Positions 9,647 to 18,455 of a DNA stretch of 64,000 bases are shown piece by piece (the stretch's first letter is position 1; the number at the start of each line of letters is the position of its first letter). The translations under genes were made by a program, and so were the position numbers. This DNA comes from Nitrospirota bacterium. Lineage in GTDB: Bacteria > Nitrospirota > Thermodesulfovibrionia > UBA6902. Where the stretch lies: contig JACQZF010000077.1 of NCBI GenBank assembly GCA_016213945.1, positions 1-64,000 of the forward strand. Direction: 5' to 3'. The notes below the pieces were generated by a model. That model searched no databases. It was not told where the DNA came from and was given only the letters and a program-made list of their open reading frames with translations.

Positions 9647-10867
9647 ATGGCATATCCGAAGACTCTTGCAATGATAATGGCGGGCGGAAGGGGAGAAAGG
9701 CTTTTCCCCCTGACGTTTGAGCGTTCCAAGCCGGCGGTCCCGTTTGGCGGCCGTTATCGTATTGTTGATTTCGTCCTCAGCAATCTTATCAACTCACAGA
9801 TCTTTTCGATCTATCTCCTCGTGCAGTACAAGTCCCAGTCCCTCATTGAATACACGAGGGAGAACTGGGGGCTTTCCGCGGTAATGAGCGACCATTTTGT
9901 TACCGTTGTCCCGCCTCAGATGAGGTATGGCCCCGACTGGTTTCAGGGCACGGCGAACGCGGTTTTTCAAAACCTCAATCTCATCCGGCAGCACAAACCG
10001 GAACTGGTGATCGTCTTTGGGGCCGACCACATTTACCGCATGGACATCAGGCAGATGATAGATTTTCACCTTAAACGCAATGCGCATGTGACGGTCGCCG
10101 CGAGGCCTGTTCCCATAGTAGAGGCCAGCGCGTTCGGTATTATTGATGCGGAAGCAGACGGCAGGATAAAAAGCTTCGTAGAGAAACCGAAGAGCCCGCC
10201 GCCGATGCCCGATGATCCAACGAGGGCCTACTGCTCAATGGGCAATTACATCTTCAATACCGACGTCCTGATCAAGGCGCTGATACAGGCCGAGCGGAAT
10301 AAAGAATATGACTTCGGCAAGCATGTAATACCGAATCTTCTAAACGCGGGCGAAGGTCTCTTTGCGTACGACTTTGCCACAAATATAATTCGCGGAACAA
10401 AGCCTCATGAGGAGCTCGGCTACTGGCGGGATGTAGGCAATATCAAATCTTTCTGGGACGCGCATCAGGACATGCTTGGAGAAAAGCCTGTGTTTGAGAT
10501 CAACAACGAGTTGTGGCCTATCCGTCCGTCAAGGAATGAATTGCCTGCCACAAAAATATTGGGCGGAGAGATCACCAACAGCATCATCGCGGAGGGAACG
10601 CTCATTAATAAATCGAAGATAGTGAATTCCGTTATCCGCCGAGGGGTCGTTATCGAGGACGGAGTTGAGATCAGGGATTCGATAATCATGGATTACGTGA
10701 CGCTTAAAAAAGGCTGCACTTTAAATAAAGTGATCGTTGACGCGCATAATGTGATTGAAGAAGGTATACATATCGGGTACGACAGCAAGAAACCATACTG
10801 GCGCGCGCATTTAGACCCCTCAGGAATTACGGTCATCGCAACCGAGAAACATACCGGCAGGGTTTAA
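9647..10867 (+). CDS. glgC: Glucose-1-phosphate adenylyltransferase
   Basis: Makes ADP-glucose for glycogen synthesis. The 406-residue protein has the nucleotidyltransferase signature MAGGRGERLFPLTFERSKPA at residues 11-30, FQGTANAVFQNL, FGADHIYRMD, FVEKPKSPP and GYWRDVGNIKSFW, then a C-terminal left-handed beta-helix (from about residue 300) that carries allosteric contacts. It ends convergently with the PilT-like gene; the two stop codons overlap by four bases. No other glycogen gene is in the window. Confidence 0.94.
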   Translation: MAYPKTLAMIMAGGRGERLFPLTFERSKPAVPFGGRYRIVDFVLSNLINSQIFSIYLLVQYKSQSLIEYTRENWGLSAVMSDHFVTVVPPQMRYGPDWFQGTANAVFQNLNLIRQHKPELVIVFGADHIYRMDIRQMIDFHLKRNAHVTVAARPVPIVEASAFGIIDAEADGRIKSFVEKPKSPPPMPDDPTRAYCSMGNYIFNTDVLIKALIQAERNKEYDFGKHVIPNLLNAGEGLFAYDFATNIIRGTKPHEELGYWRDVGNIKSFWDAHQDMLGEKPVFEINNELWPIRPSRNELPATKILGGEITNSIIAEGTLINKSKIVNSVIRRGVVIEDGVEIRDSIIMDYVTLKKGCTLNKVIVDAHNVIEEGIHIGYDSKKPYWRAHLDPSGITVIATEKHTGRV

Positions 10868-11925
10868 CCCTTCTTCAGAAATCTCTCAAAGGCGTTTTTA
10901 TCATTGGCCTTCAGGTGCGCCTCTTCAGGCGCGATCTTCCTCTGCATTAGAAAGTCCATTATCGCCTGGTCAAGGAGCTGCATTCCTTCGCCCTTTGAAG
11001 TTTGCATGATAGATGGGATTTGGAAGGTCTTTCCTTCCCTGATCAGATTTGCGATCGCGGTCTTGCAGTATAGTATCTCAAGGGCAGCCAGCCGTCCGGG
11101 CTTATCAACCCTCTTTAACAACTGCTGGCAGATGACGCCTTTCAATGATTCGGAGAGCATTGTCCTTATCTGCGCCTGCTGTCCAGCGGGAAAGGCGTCG
11201 ATTATGCGGTCAATGGTCTTTGCGGCGGAGCTTGTGTGAAGCGTGCCGAAGACGAGATGCCCTGTCTCGGCAGCGGTTATCGCGAGCTGAATCGTTTCCA
11301 GATCACGCATGTCACGCACGATAATCACGTGCGGGTCTTCTCTCAGCGCGGCCCTCAACGCGGATGCGAATGATTCAGTATGGCTTCCGATCTCCCGGTG
11401 ATTGATCAGGCATCCTTTATTCTGATGCACAAACTCAACAGGGTCTTCGATTGTCAGGATATGGTCTTTCCTGTTTGCGTTAATGTAATCAATGATCGCC
11501 GCGAGGGTTGTGGATTTCCCGCTTCCTGTCGGGCCGGTTACAAGCACAAGCCCCCTGCTTAAATTGGTAAATTTCAAAACCTGGTCCGGCAATCCCAAAT
11601 CCTGCACAGTGAGTATTTTTGTGGGAATGATCCTGAAGACCGCGGCGATGCCGCGTTTCTGCTCAAAATAATTTGCGCGGAACCTCGCGACCCCTGGGAT
11701 TTCGTATGCGAAGTCCAGGTCCCTTTTTGCATTAAATGTCTTCTGCTGTTCCTCAGTTGCGATCTCAAACAGGAGGGTTTTCAGGGAATCGTTTGTCAGC
11801 TCAGGCTGGTCCATTTCCACGAGCTCCCCGTGTTTTCTTATCTTGGGTTTTGCCCCGGTGCTCAGGTGCAGATCGCTTGCGCTGTTCTGCATCATGTAAT
11901 TAAATAACGCGTCAATCTCTGCCAT
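10864..11925 (-). CDS. PilT-like pilus retraction ATPase with altered Walker B
   Basis: A 353-residue hexameric ATPase of the PilT/PilU group, acting at the cytoplasmic face of type IV pili. It has the Walker A GPTGSGKST at 131-139, the Asp box TIEDPVEFVH, the His box FGTLHTSSAAKTIDRIID, and AIANLIREGK corresponding to the AIRNLIRE motif of PilT. The Walker B region reads VIIVRDMRDLET: PilT normally has VGEMRD, so the Gly-Glu pair at 204-205 is Arg-Asp and the catalytic Glu is replaced by Asp. It follows the MshEN protein gene by one base and probably shares its transcript. It may be a PilU-like accessory. Confidence 0.85.
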   Translation of the reverse strand: MAEIDALFNYMMQNSASDLHLSTGAKPKIRKHGELVEMDQPELTNDSLKTLLFEIATEEQQKTFNAKRDLDFAYEIPGVARFRANYFEQKRGIAAVFRIIPTKILTVQDLGLPDQVLKFTNLSRGLVLVTGPTGSGKSTTLAAIIDYINANRKDHILTIEDPVEFVHQNKGCLINHREIGSHTESFASALRAALREDPHVIIVRDMRDLETIQLAITAAETGHLVFGTLHTSSAAKTIDRIIDAFPAGQQAQIRTMLSESLKGVICQQLLKRVDKPGRLAALEILYCKTAIANLIREGKTFQIPSIMQTSKGEGMQLLDQAIMDFLMQRKIAPEEAHLKANDKNAFERFLKKG

Positions 11926-11926
11926 A

Positions 11927-12994
11927 TTAACCTTTGTTTAACCTTTCCCGAAGTTCACCGGAGGAATACATCCCTTCAAATTTCTGAAATTCATACCCCA
12001 GTCCTTTACACGCCGCACAGCCTGTCCCGCTGCAGGACGGGCATTTTGAAGGGACAAATATTTTCACATAACACTTCTTGAGATCTTCCGGCGCTGCATC
12101 AATGACATAAACAGATTTTTCAAAAGCAAGGGTGTTTCTTTTTGTCAAAAAATAATTGTATCCGTGGACCGGGTTGTCAAAATGGAAAACTTTGTGAAGG
12201 CCGTGAACATGAGCGTCTGCAAAGAAAATATCACCGGGCAGCATGAGCCCGTATTCCCCGGTGATCGCGGGCAGGGACGGCATATCAAATTTGTTTTTCA
12301 GAGGGTAGGCTGTTAGAAAAGTCCTTTCACCGTTTGAGGCATGGTCATAAAGGAATGGTGTTTTCATCTCATCAAACGCGGAGCATATATCTTCCTTGCT
12401 GAAAGCCCCTTTGATTGTCATCATATTCTTTAAAATCCCGGAGCCGAAGATACTTATCTTGCAGGCGTGTTCTGCCAGCAGGAAATCTATCCGGTAAAAA
12501 GAGGTCCCTTTAATCCTTTCAGTGATGTTTTTCAGGGCGGAGAGCAGGTCCGGGAGGACTAAGTCTTTAAAAGTGTTTTTTAGCAGTTCCTCTATCTTGC
12601 TGCCGCTGCCTGTAGATACATTTACTTTCTTGCTGAAAGAGTCTTCGATGAAGCCGATAGCGGTTTTATTGAGAGGGTCTTCCGCCACGATTGATATCTG
12701 ATCATCTGTTTCATAAAGCGGGAGTATCCTGTTGCCGATCAAAAAATCTTTCTCGAATTTGCTAAGCAGTTCCAGGTTGGGGACAATGTCCTCGACGATC
12801 ACAAAGGGGATATCAAGCTGCTTGCTCAGCACCCAGTCTATATCATCCATGCTGACCCTGCCGAGTTTGACCAGGGCCTCGCCCAGTCTCAGGCCGGATT
12901 CCTTCTGAAGCTTGAGTCCCTCCAGAAGGTCATCATTATTGATCAATCCGTATTCCAGCAGTAATGTTCCGATATCTATCCACTTGTTGGACAC
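11927..12994 (-). CDS. GspE/PilB-like N-terminal (MshEN) protein lacking the ATPase core
   Basis: The first 140 residues match the T2SSE/MshEN domain: GTLLLEYGLINNDDLLEGLK, LGEALVKLGRVSMDDIDWVL and LPLYETDDQISIVAEDPLN, a fold that in MshE binds c-di-GMP. The middle (150-310) is not recognised and has no Walker A. The C-terminus carries CPSCSGTGCAACKGLGYEF near residue 320, like the tetracysteine zinc module of GspE/PilB. The overall 355 residues therefore look like an extension-type ATPase whose motor was lost or replaced. It sits directly upstream of the PilT-like gene and could be its regulatory partner. Confidence 0.7.
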   Translation of the reverse strand: MSNKWIDIGTLLLEYGLINNDDLLEGLKLQKESGLRLGEALVKLGRVSMDDIDWVLSKQLDIPFVIVEDIVPNLELLSKFEKDFLIGNRILPLYETDDQISIVAEDPLNKTAIGFIEDSFSKKVNVSTGSGSKIEELLKNTFKDLVLPDLLSALKNITERIKGTSFYRIDFLLAEHACKISIFGSGILKNMMTIKGAFSKEDICSAFDEMKTPFLYDHASNGERTFLTAYPLKNKFDMPSLPAITGEYGLMLPGDIFFADAHVHGLHKVFHFDNPVHGYNYFLTKRNTLAFEKSVYVIDAAPEDLKKCYVKIFVPSKCPSCSGTGCAACKGLGYEFQKFEGMYSSGELRERLNKG

Positions 12995-13094
12995 GATGCT
13001 CTCCGTAATTATTTGACAGGAAGAAGCTAAAAATCTGTTTGAATATATATCGGAAGATTTTTAGAAAAGCTGAATTTTATTGAAAGACCCAAAG

Positions 13095-13124
13095 AAAGAT
13101 TCCGGACAAGCCGGAATGACAGAA
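13095..13124. repeat. GTCATTCC element, half copy
   Basis: GAAAGATTCCGGACAAGCCGGAATGACAG: the right half of the dispersed palindrome, between the MshEN gene and the pentaheme cytochrome stop. Confidence 0.6.
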
Positions 13125-13175
13125 ACAGAATAAATATCTACGAACTGCAGGAGATAAATTCATTACATGGGGAAT

Positions 13176-14378
13176 TTACTGCTCTATTTCAACCTTCTGA
13201 ATTACTTTCTGCATTGTGAATGTCTCGTCGCGGGTATATAAATAGTTAACAGTCACTTCAACAGTTGCGGAAGTCGTGTCGGATTTAAGTGGTATAACAA
13301 AAGTGTTTCGATCAGGCACGTTGGGCTTAAGCCCCAATTCAACATGCTCTGTGGCGGTCACGTCCCACTCAGCCATCGCGACCTGCTTGCCCCCTTTAAA
13401 ATACAGGTCGCCGACCGTGAATTCCTTCCGGTTGGAAAATATTTCCCTGCCGTCCTGGTCTCTCACGGAGACATCCATATGCATCCGGGGCATTACAGCG
13501 CAGCCGTGCGGGACCACATGTCCCGCGTTGTTTGTTAATTCCGTTTTTACGACCACCACCGGCATTTTTTTATTTTCGTAGATATCTATATACCTGGTCG
13601 GCCTTGCATTGACCGAAAGGCTGATTGATGATTTAAGAAAGTCAGGATTGTTAGGGCCTAAGAATTTGTGGCTTAATTTTTCCCCCTGCATATGACAATC
13701 CTGACAGGTTTCCTTGTGTCCTTTATGCGCAAAATCTTCCATGTAAGAAGTGTAAAGAGTGGGGCATTCCTTCCACGGCACATCAGGCGGGCAATGATGG
13801 CATACCGCGCAGAATTCGGATGTCGCCAGCAGATCTGATTTCCCGGTCTGAAAGCCTATCTCTTCATGCGGATTGTCTTCCAGTTTTCTCGGTCCGTAGA
13901 TCATCTTTTCTTTGGGTTGAGATTTAGGACCCGTTGCTGCTAAATTGTGACATCCAAGACAATTGAGGTTTAGTTTGGCAAGCTCCTTTTTCGCCGCTTC
14001 TTTTTTTGTTTCGTCCTTGTCTTCCACGGCAATAAGCACCATGTCGCCGATACGCAAAACAAGTTCCGCAGAGGCGTCTTTTATTTGAGGCACATGGCAA
14101 TTCAGGCATATGGTCAGATCTCCCCTGCTCATTGATTTTTCCTGGTCCAGCGCCAGCCTGATAAAGGTCCTCATGCCTCTCAACACCCGGGGGTCCGCGA
14201 CGGAGTTTCCCATGGTTGAGGTTTTCCACTCGTTATATTTGTCTTCGTGGCAGTCAGCGCATGACCTGATGTCGTACATTTCCACAAGCTCGTCAATTGT
14301 CTCCGCCTTTTTTGAGAATGCAAAACTGGGAAGAAGGGCCATAACTAAAATGAGAATGCACAGATTGAGTGATCGCAT
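13176..14378 (-). CDS. Pentaheme c-type cytochrome
   Basis: A 400-residue exported cytochrome with signal peptide (LNLCILILVMALLPSFAFS) and five CXXCH sites: CADCH, CLNCH, CLGCH, CAVCH and CQDCH, all in residues 40-230. The fourth is followed by HCPPDVPW, a cytochrome c-554-like arrangement with extra His ligands. The C-terminal 170 residues are heme-free and beta-rich (ARPTRYIDIY, TELTNNAGHVVPHG). It is divergent from rnfC across 224 bases; Methanosarcina Rnf works with a multiheme cytochrome, so a link with the Rnf complex is an open possibility. No ribosome site precedes the ATG, see the promoter entry. Confidence 0.85.
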   Translation of the reverse strand: MRSLNLCILILVMALLPSFAFSKKAETIDELVEMYDIRSCADCHEDKYNEWKTSTMGNSVADPRVLRGMRTFIRLALDQEKSMSRGDLTICLNCHVPQIKDASAELVLRIGDMVLIAVEDKDETKKEAAKKELAKLNLNCLGCHNLAATGPKSQPKEKMIYGPRKLEDNPHEEIGFQTGKSDLLATSEFCAVCHHCPPDVPWKECPTLYTSYMEDFAHKGHKETCQDCHMQGEKLSHKFLGPNNPDFLKSSISLSVNARPTRYIDIYENKKMPVVVVKTELTNNAGHVVPHGCAVMPRMHMDVSVRDQDGREIFSNRKEFTVGDLYFKGGKQVAMAEWDVTATEHVELGLKPNVPDRNTFVIPLKSDTTSATVEVTVNYLYTRDETFTMQKVIQKVEIEQ

Positions 14379-14384
14379 ATCTTA

Positions 14385-14414
14385 ATTATAAGGGCATCCC
14401 TGCCATTATGTAAA
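14385..14414 (-). promoter_or_regulatory. Promoter of the pentaheme cytochrome, possibly leaderless
   Basis: On the minus strand TTTACA (14409-14414) and TATAAT (14385-14390) are 18 bases apart, and only six bases separate the -10 box from the ATG. Transcription would start at or next to the A of the start codon, giving a leaderless message; no Shine-Dalgarno is present. Confidence 0.5.
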
Positions 14415-14463
14415 GAATTGTTCCTCGCTCTGCAATTCTGCCCGCTACTACCGACAAAAATGC

Positions 14464-14492
14464 TTGACATTAAACCGGGCAAATGTTAATAA
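14464..14492 (+). promoter_or_regulatory. rnf operon promoter
   Basis: TTGACA at 14464-14469, a 17-base spacer and TAATAA at 14487-14492. A leader of about 100 bases follows before the rnfC ATG. Confidence 0.6.
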
Positions 14493-14602
14493 TAATCGCT
14501 TTGCTTAAAATTGGAGTAACAAGTTTGAGTTATAAGCTCATAAACTAAACTTAAACTCTTCTTCTAAATTCGGTTCTGAATAATATTGAAGGGGTCAGCA
14601 AA

Positions 14603-15913
14603 ATGAGTAAAGTTGCGACATTCGAAAGAGGGATACATCCAAAGTATAACAAGGAATTATCTTCGGGGAAATCCATCACCCCGGCAAAGCTGCCTCAGAG
14701 AGTAGTCATTCCGCTCAGCCAGCACATCGGCGCTCCCGCAAAATGTGAAGTGAAGATCGGAGACGAAGTTAAAAAAGGCCAGGTCATCGGTACTCCCGCT
14801 GGTTTTGTGTCCTCGCCGGTCCATTCGTCCATTTCAGGGAAGGTTATTGCAATTGCCGATTTTCCCACCGCTGTCGGAAGGCTGGTACCCTCGGTTGTTA
14901 TTGAAAGCGACGGGAAAGATGAAGCGGTCGCGTTCAAGGAAAATCCCAATTACATGAATCTGGGCGCTGATGAGATCAAAGCCGCTATAAAAGATGCGGG
15001 AATCGTCGGTATGGGCGGAGCAGCATTCCCGACTAATGTAAAACTCTCCCCGCCAAAAGAAAAACCCATTGACACAGTCATACTTAACGGCGCTGAATGC
15101 GAGCCTTATCTTACCGCCGACCACAGGCTTATGGCGGAACGTCCCAAAGATGTGGTTGAAGGACTGAAGATCATTATGAAGTCGCTCGGCGTTAATAAAG
15201 GCTATATCGGAATTGAGGAAAATAAACCTGACGCCATTGCAGCTATAAAATCCGCCGCTTCAGGCGAGTCCAGCATTGAAGTACATACTCTTGAGATAAA
15301 GTACCCGCAGGGCGCTGAAAAGATGCTGATAAAGGCGATAAAGAACAGGGAGGTCCCAAGCAAGGGTCTTCCAATGGATGTGGGTGTTGTCGTCCAGAAT
15401 ATCGGCACTGCGATAGCGATATATGAAGCGGTGCGGTACGGCAAGCCCTTAATAGAAAGGGTTGTAACTGTAACTGGAAGAGGAATCAAAGAACCCCGCA
15501 ATATGATGGTGAGGGTAGGGACCCTGTTGTCGGATGTTATCGAGCAGTGCGGCGGACTTGTTGAAGGCGCGGTGAAAGTGATCTCCGGAGGCCCCATGAT
15601 GGGGTTCGCGCAGTGGACCCTTGATGTGCCTGTTACAAAAGGCACTTCCGGCATTCTTGTCCTCAGCGAGGAGGAATATGTATCGTCTGAGGAATATTTC
15701 GCCTGCATAAGATGCGGGCGGTGCGTTGATGTATGTCCCATGGGACTCAACCCGTCAATGCTGAGCATCCTGATCGAGAAAGGGCATTACGAAGAGGCAA
15801 AGGATTATAACCTCTACGACTGTTTTGAGTGCGGCTCATGCGCTTATGTGTGCCCGGCAAAGAGGCCGATGGTGCAGTTTATGAGGCTGGCGAAGTCTCA
15901 GGTGAAACCGTAA
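14603..15913 (+). CDS. rnfC: Rnf complex subunit C
   Basis: NADH-binding, FMN- and Fe-S-carrying peripheral subunit of the ferredoxin:NAD+ oxidoreductase. At 436 residues it has the N-terminal barrel-sandwich part (residues 35-90), the Gly-rich nucleotide site GIVGMGGAAFPTNVKL at about 130 and LNGAECEPYLTADHRLM, a SLBB-like region, and two ferredoxin motifs, CIRCGRCVDVCP and CFECGSCAYVCP, in the last 75 residues. First gene of a CDGEAB operon, the gene order of clostridial Rnf. Confidence 0.95.
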   Translation: MSKVATFERGIHPKYNKELSSGKSITPAKLPQRVVIPLSQHIGAPAKCEVKIGDEVKKGQVIGTPAGFVSSPVHSSISGKVIAIADFPTAVGRLVPSVVIESDGKDEAVAFKENPNYMNLGADEIKAAIKDAGIVGMGGAAFPTNVKLSPPKEKPIDTVILNGAECEPYLTADHRLMAERPKDVVEGLKIIMKSLGVNKGYIGIEENKPDAIAAIKSAASGESSIEVHTLEIKYPQGAEKMLIKAIKNREVPSKGLPMDVGVVVQNIGTAIAIYEAVRYGKPLIERVVTVTGRGIKEPRNMMVRVGTLLSDVIEQCGGLVEGAVKVISGGPMMGFAQWTLDVPVTKGTSGILVLSEEEYVSSEEYFACIRCGRCVDVCPMGLNPSMLSILIEKGHYEEAKDYNLYDCFECGSCAYVCPAKRPMVQFMRLAKSQVKP

Positions 15914-15955
15914 GAAAAGCGCAATAGCGCAGAAGAGCAAAAGTGCATAAGTAAT
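15913..15955. repeat. Low-complexity AGCGCAATAGCGC / GCAGAAGAGCAAAAGTGC tract
   Basis: AAAAGCGCAATAGCGCAGAA continues into GAGCAAAAGTGCATAAG. The words match the pair of tracts at 19045-19080 and 19197-19246 around the rnfB start. Confidence 0.6.
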
Positions 15956-15960
15956 GAAGC

Positions 15961-16040
15961 GTCATTCCCGCGAAGGCGGGAATCCAGAGAATGAATAAGC
16001 AGGATTAACGAGAGATGCCGAAACAAGTTCGGCATGACAC
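15961..16040. repeat. GTCATTCC palindromic element overlapping the rnfD 5' region
   Basis: GTCATTCCCGCGAAGGCGGGAAT at the left and GATGCCGAAACAAGTTCGGC followed by ATGACAC at the right. The right arm ends 17 bases before the rnfD start and lies in frame with it. Confidence 0.75.
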
Positions 16041-16056
16041 AAAGAGGAAAATAGAA

Positions 16057-17073
16057 ATGGCAACTGATGTAAAGACTCATCCATTAATAGTTTCGGTAAG
16101 CCCGCATGTGAGGGACGAGGAATCCATTGCAAAGATCATGTGGACGGTCAACTTCGCGCTCCTTCCCGCTTTTATTATGTCTGTATATTATTTCGGCCCA
16201 AGGGCGGTTTATGTTACGGGCCTCTGCATTTTGACCGCGGTCTTATCAGAGCACCTCTTTCAGAAGGGACTGAACAGGAAAATTACCTCAACCGATGGAA
16301 GCGCATTTTTAACAGGGCTTCTGCTTGGCATGAACCTTCCGCCGGCTGTGCCGTTCTATATTCCGATTGCAGGATCTTTAGTAGCGGTCGTTATCACAAA
16401 GATGCTCTTCGGCGGACTTGGATACAATATCTTCAATCCTGCGCTTGTCGGCAGGGCGTTCTTATTGATCAGCTGGCCCAAGTTAATGACGATATGGTCA
16501 ACGCCTACCGCTCAGTTTCTGGCAATGGATGCCAGGACAACGGCGACCCCTCTCGGCATCTTAAAAGAAGAGGGCGCTGTTAAGCTCATGGAAGTCTTCG
16601 GAGACAAGGCGAGTCTCTACTCACAACTGCTCATGGGAAACAGGGCAGGCTCTCTCGGTGAAACATCGGCAATAGCCCTGCTCATCGGCGCGGCCATACT
16701 CATTTACAAAAGATATATCACGTGGCATATCCCCTTTTCATTTCTTGGAACAGTCGCGGTAGCAGCATGGATATTCGGCGGCAGGGGCGGACTTTTTACA
16801 GGGGATCCGGTCATACATCTTTTAAGCGGCGGTCTTATGCTTGGCGCATTTTTTATGGCAACCGATTATGTCACTTGCCCCACGATCAAAAAGGGTCAGA
16901 TAATCTTCGGCATCGGCTGCGGCGCGATAACAATGCTTATAAGATTGAAAGGCGGTTTCCCCGAAGGCGTCATGTTCGCGATACTGTTGATGAACTGCTT
17001 TGCGCCTCTTATTGACAGAGGTGTATCGCCAAAAATGTTCGGCGCCGTGAAGAAGAAGGAAGAAAAAAAATGA
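16057..17073 (+). CDS. rnfD: Rnf complex subunit D
   Basis: Integral membrane subunit with covalently bound FMN and part of the ion path. About nine hydrophobic segments span 338 residues. The flavinylation region is DARTTATPLGILK near residue 172, where the second Thr is the expected phosphoester site. FMATDYVTCP and MLIRLKGGFPEGVMFAILLMN are family blocks. The frame is open 14 codons upstream, but that part is dispersed repeat; AGAGGAAAATAGAA before this ATG and the family N-terminus support the start given. Overlaps rnfG by four bases. Confidence 0.94.
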   Translation: MATDVKTHPLIVSVSPHVRDEESIAKIMWTVNFALLPAFIMSVYYFGPRAVYVTGLCILTAVLSEHLFQKGLNRKITSTDGSAFLTGLLLGMNLPPAVPFYIPIAGSLVAVVITKMLFGGLGYNIFNPALVGRAFLLISWPKLMTIWSTPTAQFLAMDARTTATPLGILKEEGAVKLMEVFGDKASLYSQLLMGNRAGSLGETSAIALLIGAAILIYKRYITWHIPFSFLGTVAVAAWIFGGRGGLFTGDPVIHLLSGGLMLGAFFMATDYVTCPTIKKGQIIFGIGCGAITMLIRLKGGFPEGVMFAILLMNCFAPLIDRGVSPKMFGAVKKKEEKK

Positions 17074-17684
17074 CACCAAAAGAGATAGTAAAGATAGCGA
17101 TCAATCTCGTTGTAATATACGTTCTCGGAGGACTGCTGCTTGCGTTTGTCTACGCAAAGACCTCTCCCATCATGTTTATCAAGGCGAAGGAAGAAAAGGA
17201 AGCGGCCCTCAAGACAATGATGCCCGATGCGGACAAAATAGAAGAGATAGGCAAGTGGGAGCCGCATCACAAACACGCCGGTTATTATGTCGCCAAAAAA
17301 GACAATGAGGATATCGGTTACATCGTTGAAAGTTTTGGCAAGGGGTATTCAAGTTATATAAACATGCTCGTTGCTGTTGATAAAAATTTTACTGTCAAAA
17401 AAATAAATATCCTGCATCATGCTGAAACCCCCGGATTGGGCGATGAGATTGAAAAGGATTATTTCCTCAGCAGGTTTGCTGGAAAGACCGTTGACACTCT
17501 CGTAGTCATAAAAGGAGATACCGCGGACAAGGTCGAGGCGATCTCCGGGGCCACTATTTCAAGCCGCGCGGTGACCGAGGACGGCGTCAGGAACGGCGTA
17601 AAGATGCTGACGGAAAAGCTCTCAGGCGGCGGAGAAGAAAAGAAGGAAGAACAGGGAAAGGAGCAGGAACATGGCTCACACTGA
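17070..17684 (+). CDS. rnfG: Rnf complex subunit G
   Basis: Single-pass membrane subunit with an FMN-binding domain facing the periplasm. One N-terminal membrane helix (residues 8-28) is followed by the FMN-binding fold; HHAETPGLGDEI near 117 and SGATISSRAVTEDGV near 160 are diagnostic, with Thr in SGAT as the flavinylation residue. The Lys/Glu-rich tail (EEKKEEQGKEQEHGSH) is typical filler. Start overlaps the rnfD stop and the end overlaps rnfE by 14 bases, so translation is coupled. Confidence 0.95.
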   Translation: MTPKEIVKIAINLVVIYVLGGLLLAFVYAKTSPIMFIKAKEEKEAALKTMMPDADKIEEIGKWEPHHKHAGYYVAKKDNEDIGYIVESFGKGYSSYINMLVAVDKNFTVKKINILHHAETPGLGDEIEKDYFLSRFAGKTVDTLVVIKGDTADKVEAISGATISSRAVTEDGVRNGVKMLTEKLSGGGEEKKEEQGKEQEHGSH

Positions 17685-18324
17685 TAAAAGCAACTGGGAA
17701 TTAATAAAGAACGGGATGTTCAGCGAGAACACCATCTTCAGGATGGCTATCAGCCTGTGTCCCTCGATCGCGGTAACCAACAGTTTAAAGAACGGTTTCT
17801 TCATGGGCGTTTCTGTTATATTTGTCCAGACAATGGTCAATCTCACTGTCTCATTGATCAGGAATTTTATCAACCCCAAGATCCGTATCCCCATATTCAT
17901 GATGGTCATTGCTGGTTACGTGAGTCTGATAGATATGTCGATGGCGGCCTTTGCCCGCCCGGTTTACAAACAGATAGGTCTTTATATACAGCTTATCGTT
18001 GCGTTTGCGTCGATCTTTGCAAGGGCCGAGGTCTTTGCGGTAAAGAACAAAATAATTCCGTCGGTAGCTGACGGCCTCGGCATGGGCATAGGTTTCTTTT
18101 TGGCAATGATAGTGATCAGCTTTTTCAGGGAGCTGTTAGGGAAAGGCGCTTTATGGGGCTTACCTATTGTGTCGGGCAATCCGCTTCTCATAATGGTGTT
18201 GCCGGCAGGCGGATTCTTTGCGGTCGGCCTTTTGATGGGGTTTTTCAACTGGGTTGATATAAGATTAGCTGAGCGCAAGGCAGCAGCGGCGGAAACGGCT
18301 CCTTCTGTAGAAACGACGGGGTAA
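17671..18324 (+). CDS. rnfE: Rnf complex subunit E
   Basis: One of the two homologous membrane subunits (with RnfA) that hold the membrane-embedded Fe-S site of Rnf/Nqr complexes. Six hydrophobic segments; ISLCPSIAVTNSLKNG at residues 27-42 and FARAEVFAVKNKIIPSVADG near 113 contain the conserved cysteine and charged motif. At 217 residues, slightly extended by an Ala/Glu tail. Followed by a CACAGAG inverted repeat before rnfA. Confidence 0.94.
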   Translation: MAHTDKSNWELIKNGMFSENTIFRMAISLCPSIAVTNSLKNGFFMGVSVIFVQTMVNLTVSLIRNFINPKIRIPIFMMVIAGYVSLIDMSMAAFARPVYKQIGLYIQLIVAFASIFARAEVFAVKNKIIPSVADGLGMGIGFFLAMIVISFFRELLGKGALWGLPIVSGNPLLIMVLPAGGFFAVGLLMGFFNWVDIRLAERKAAAAETAPSVETTG

Positions 18325-18330
18325 AAGATT

Positions 18331-18427
18331 GAACCACAGAGAACACAGAGGCACGGAGGAAAGTAAAATCGAGAAGAGAATATCTTGGTTACTATTTAAC
18401 AGGTAGTTCTCTGTGTCTCAGTGGTTA
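18331..18427. repeat. CACAGAG inverted-pair repeat
   Basis: AACCACAGAGAACACAGAGG on the left and CTCTGTGTCTCAGTGGTTAAT on the right, facing each other over about 60 bases. Located inside the rnf operon between rnfE and rnfA; could form a long hairpin in the mRNA. Related pairs are at 33212, 33985, 35559 and 44957. Confidence 0.7.
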
Positions 18428-18455
18428 ATATTAATAAATTTTTGGAGATTAAATT

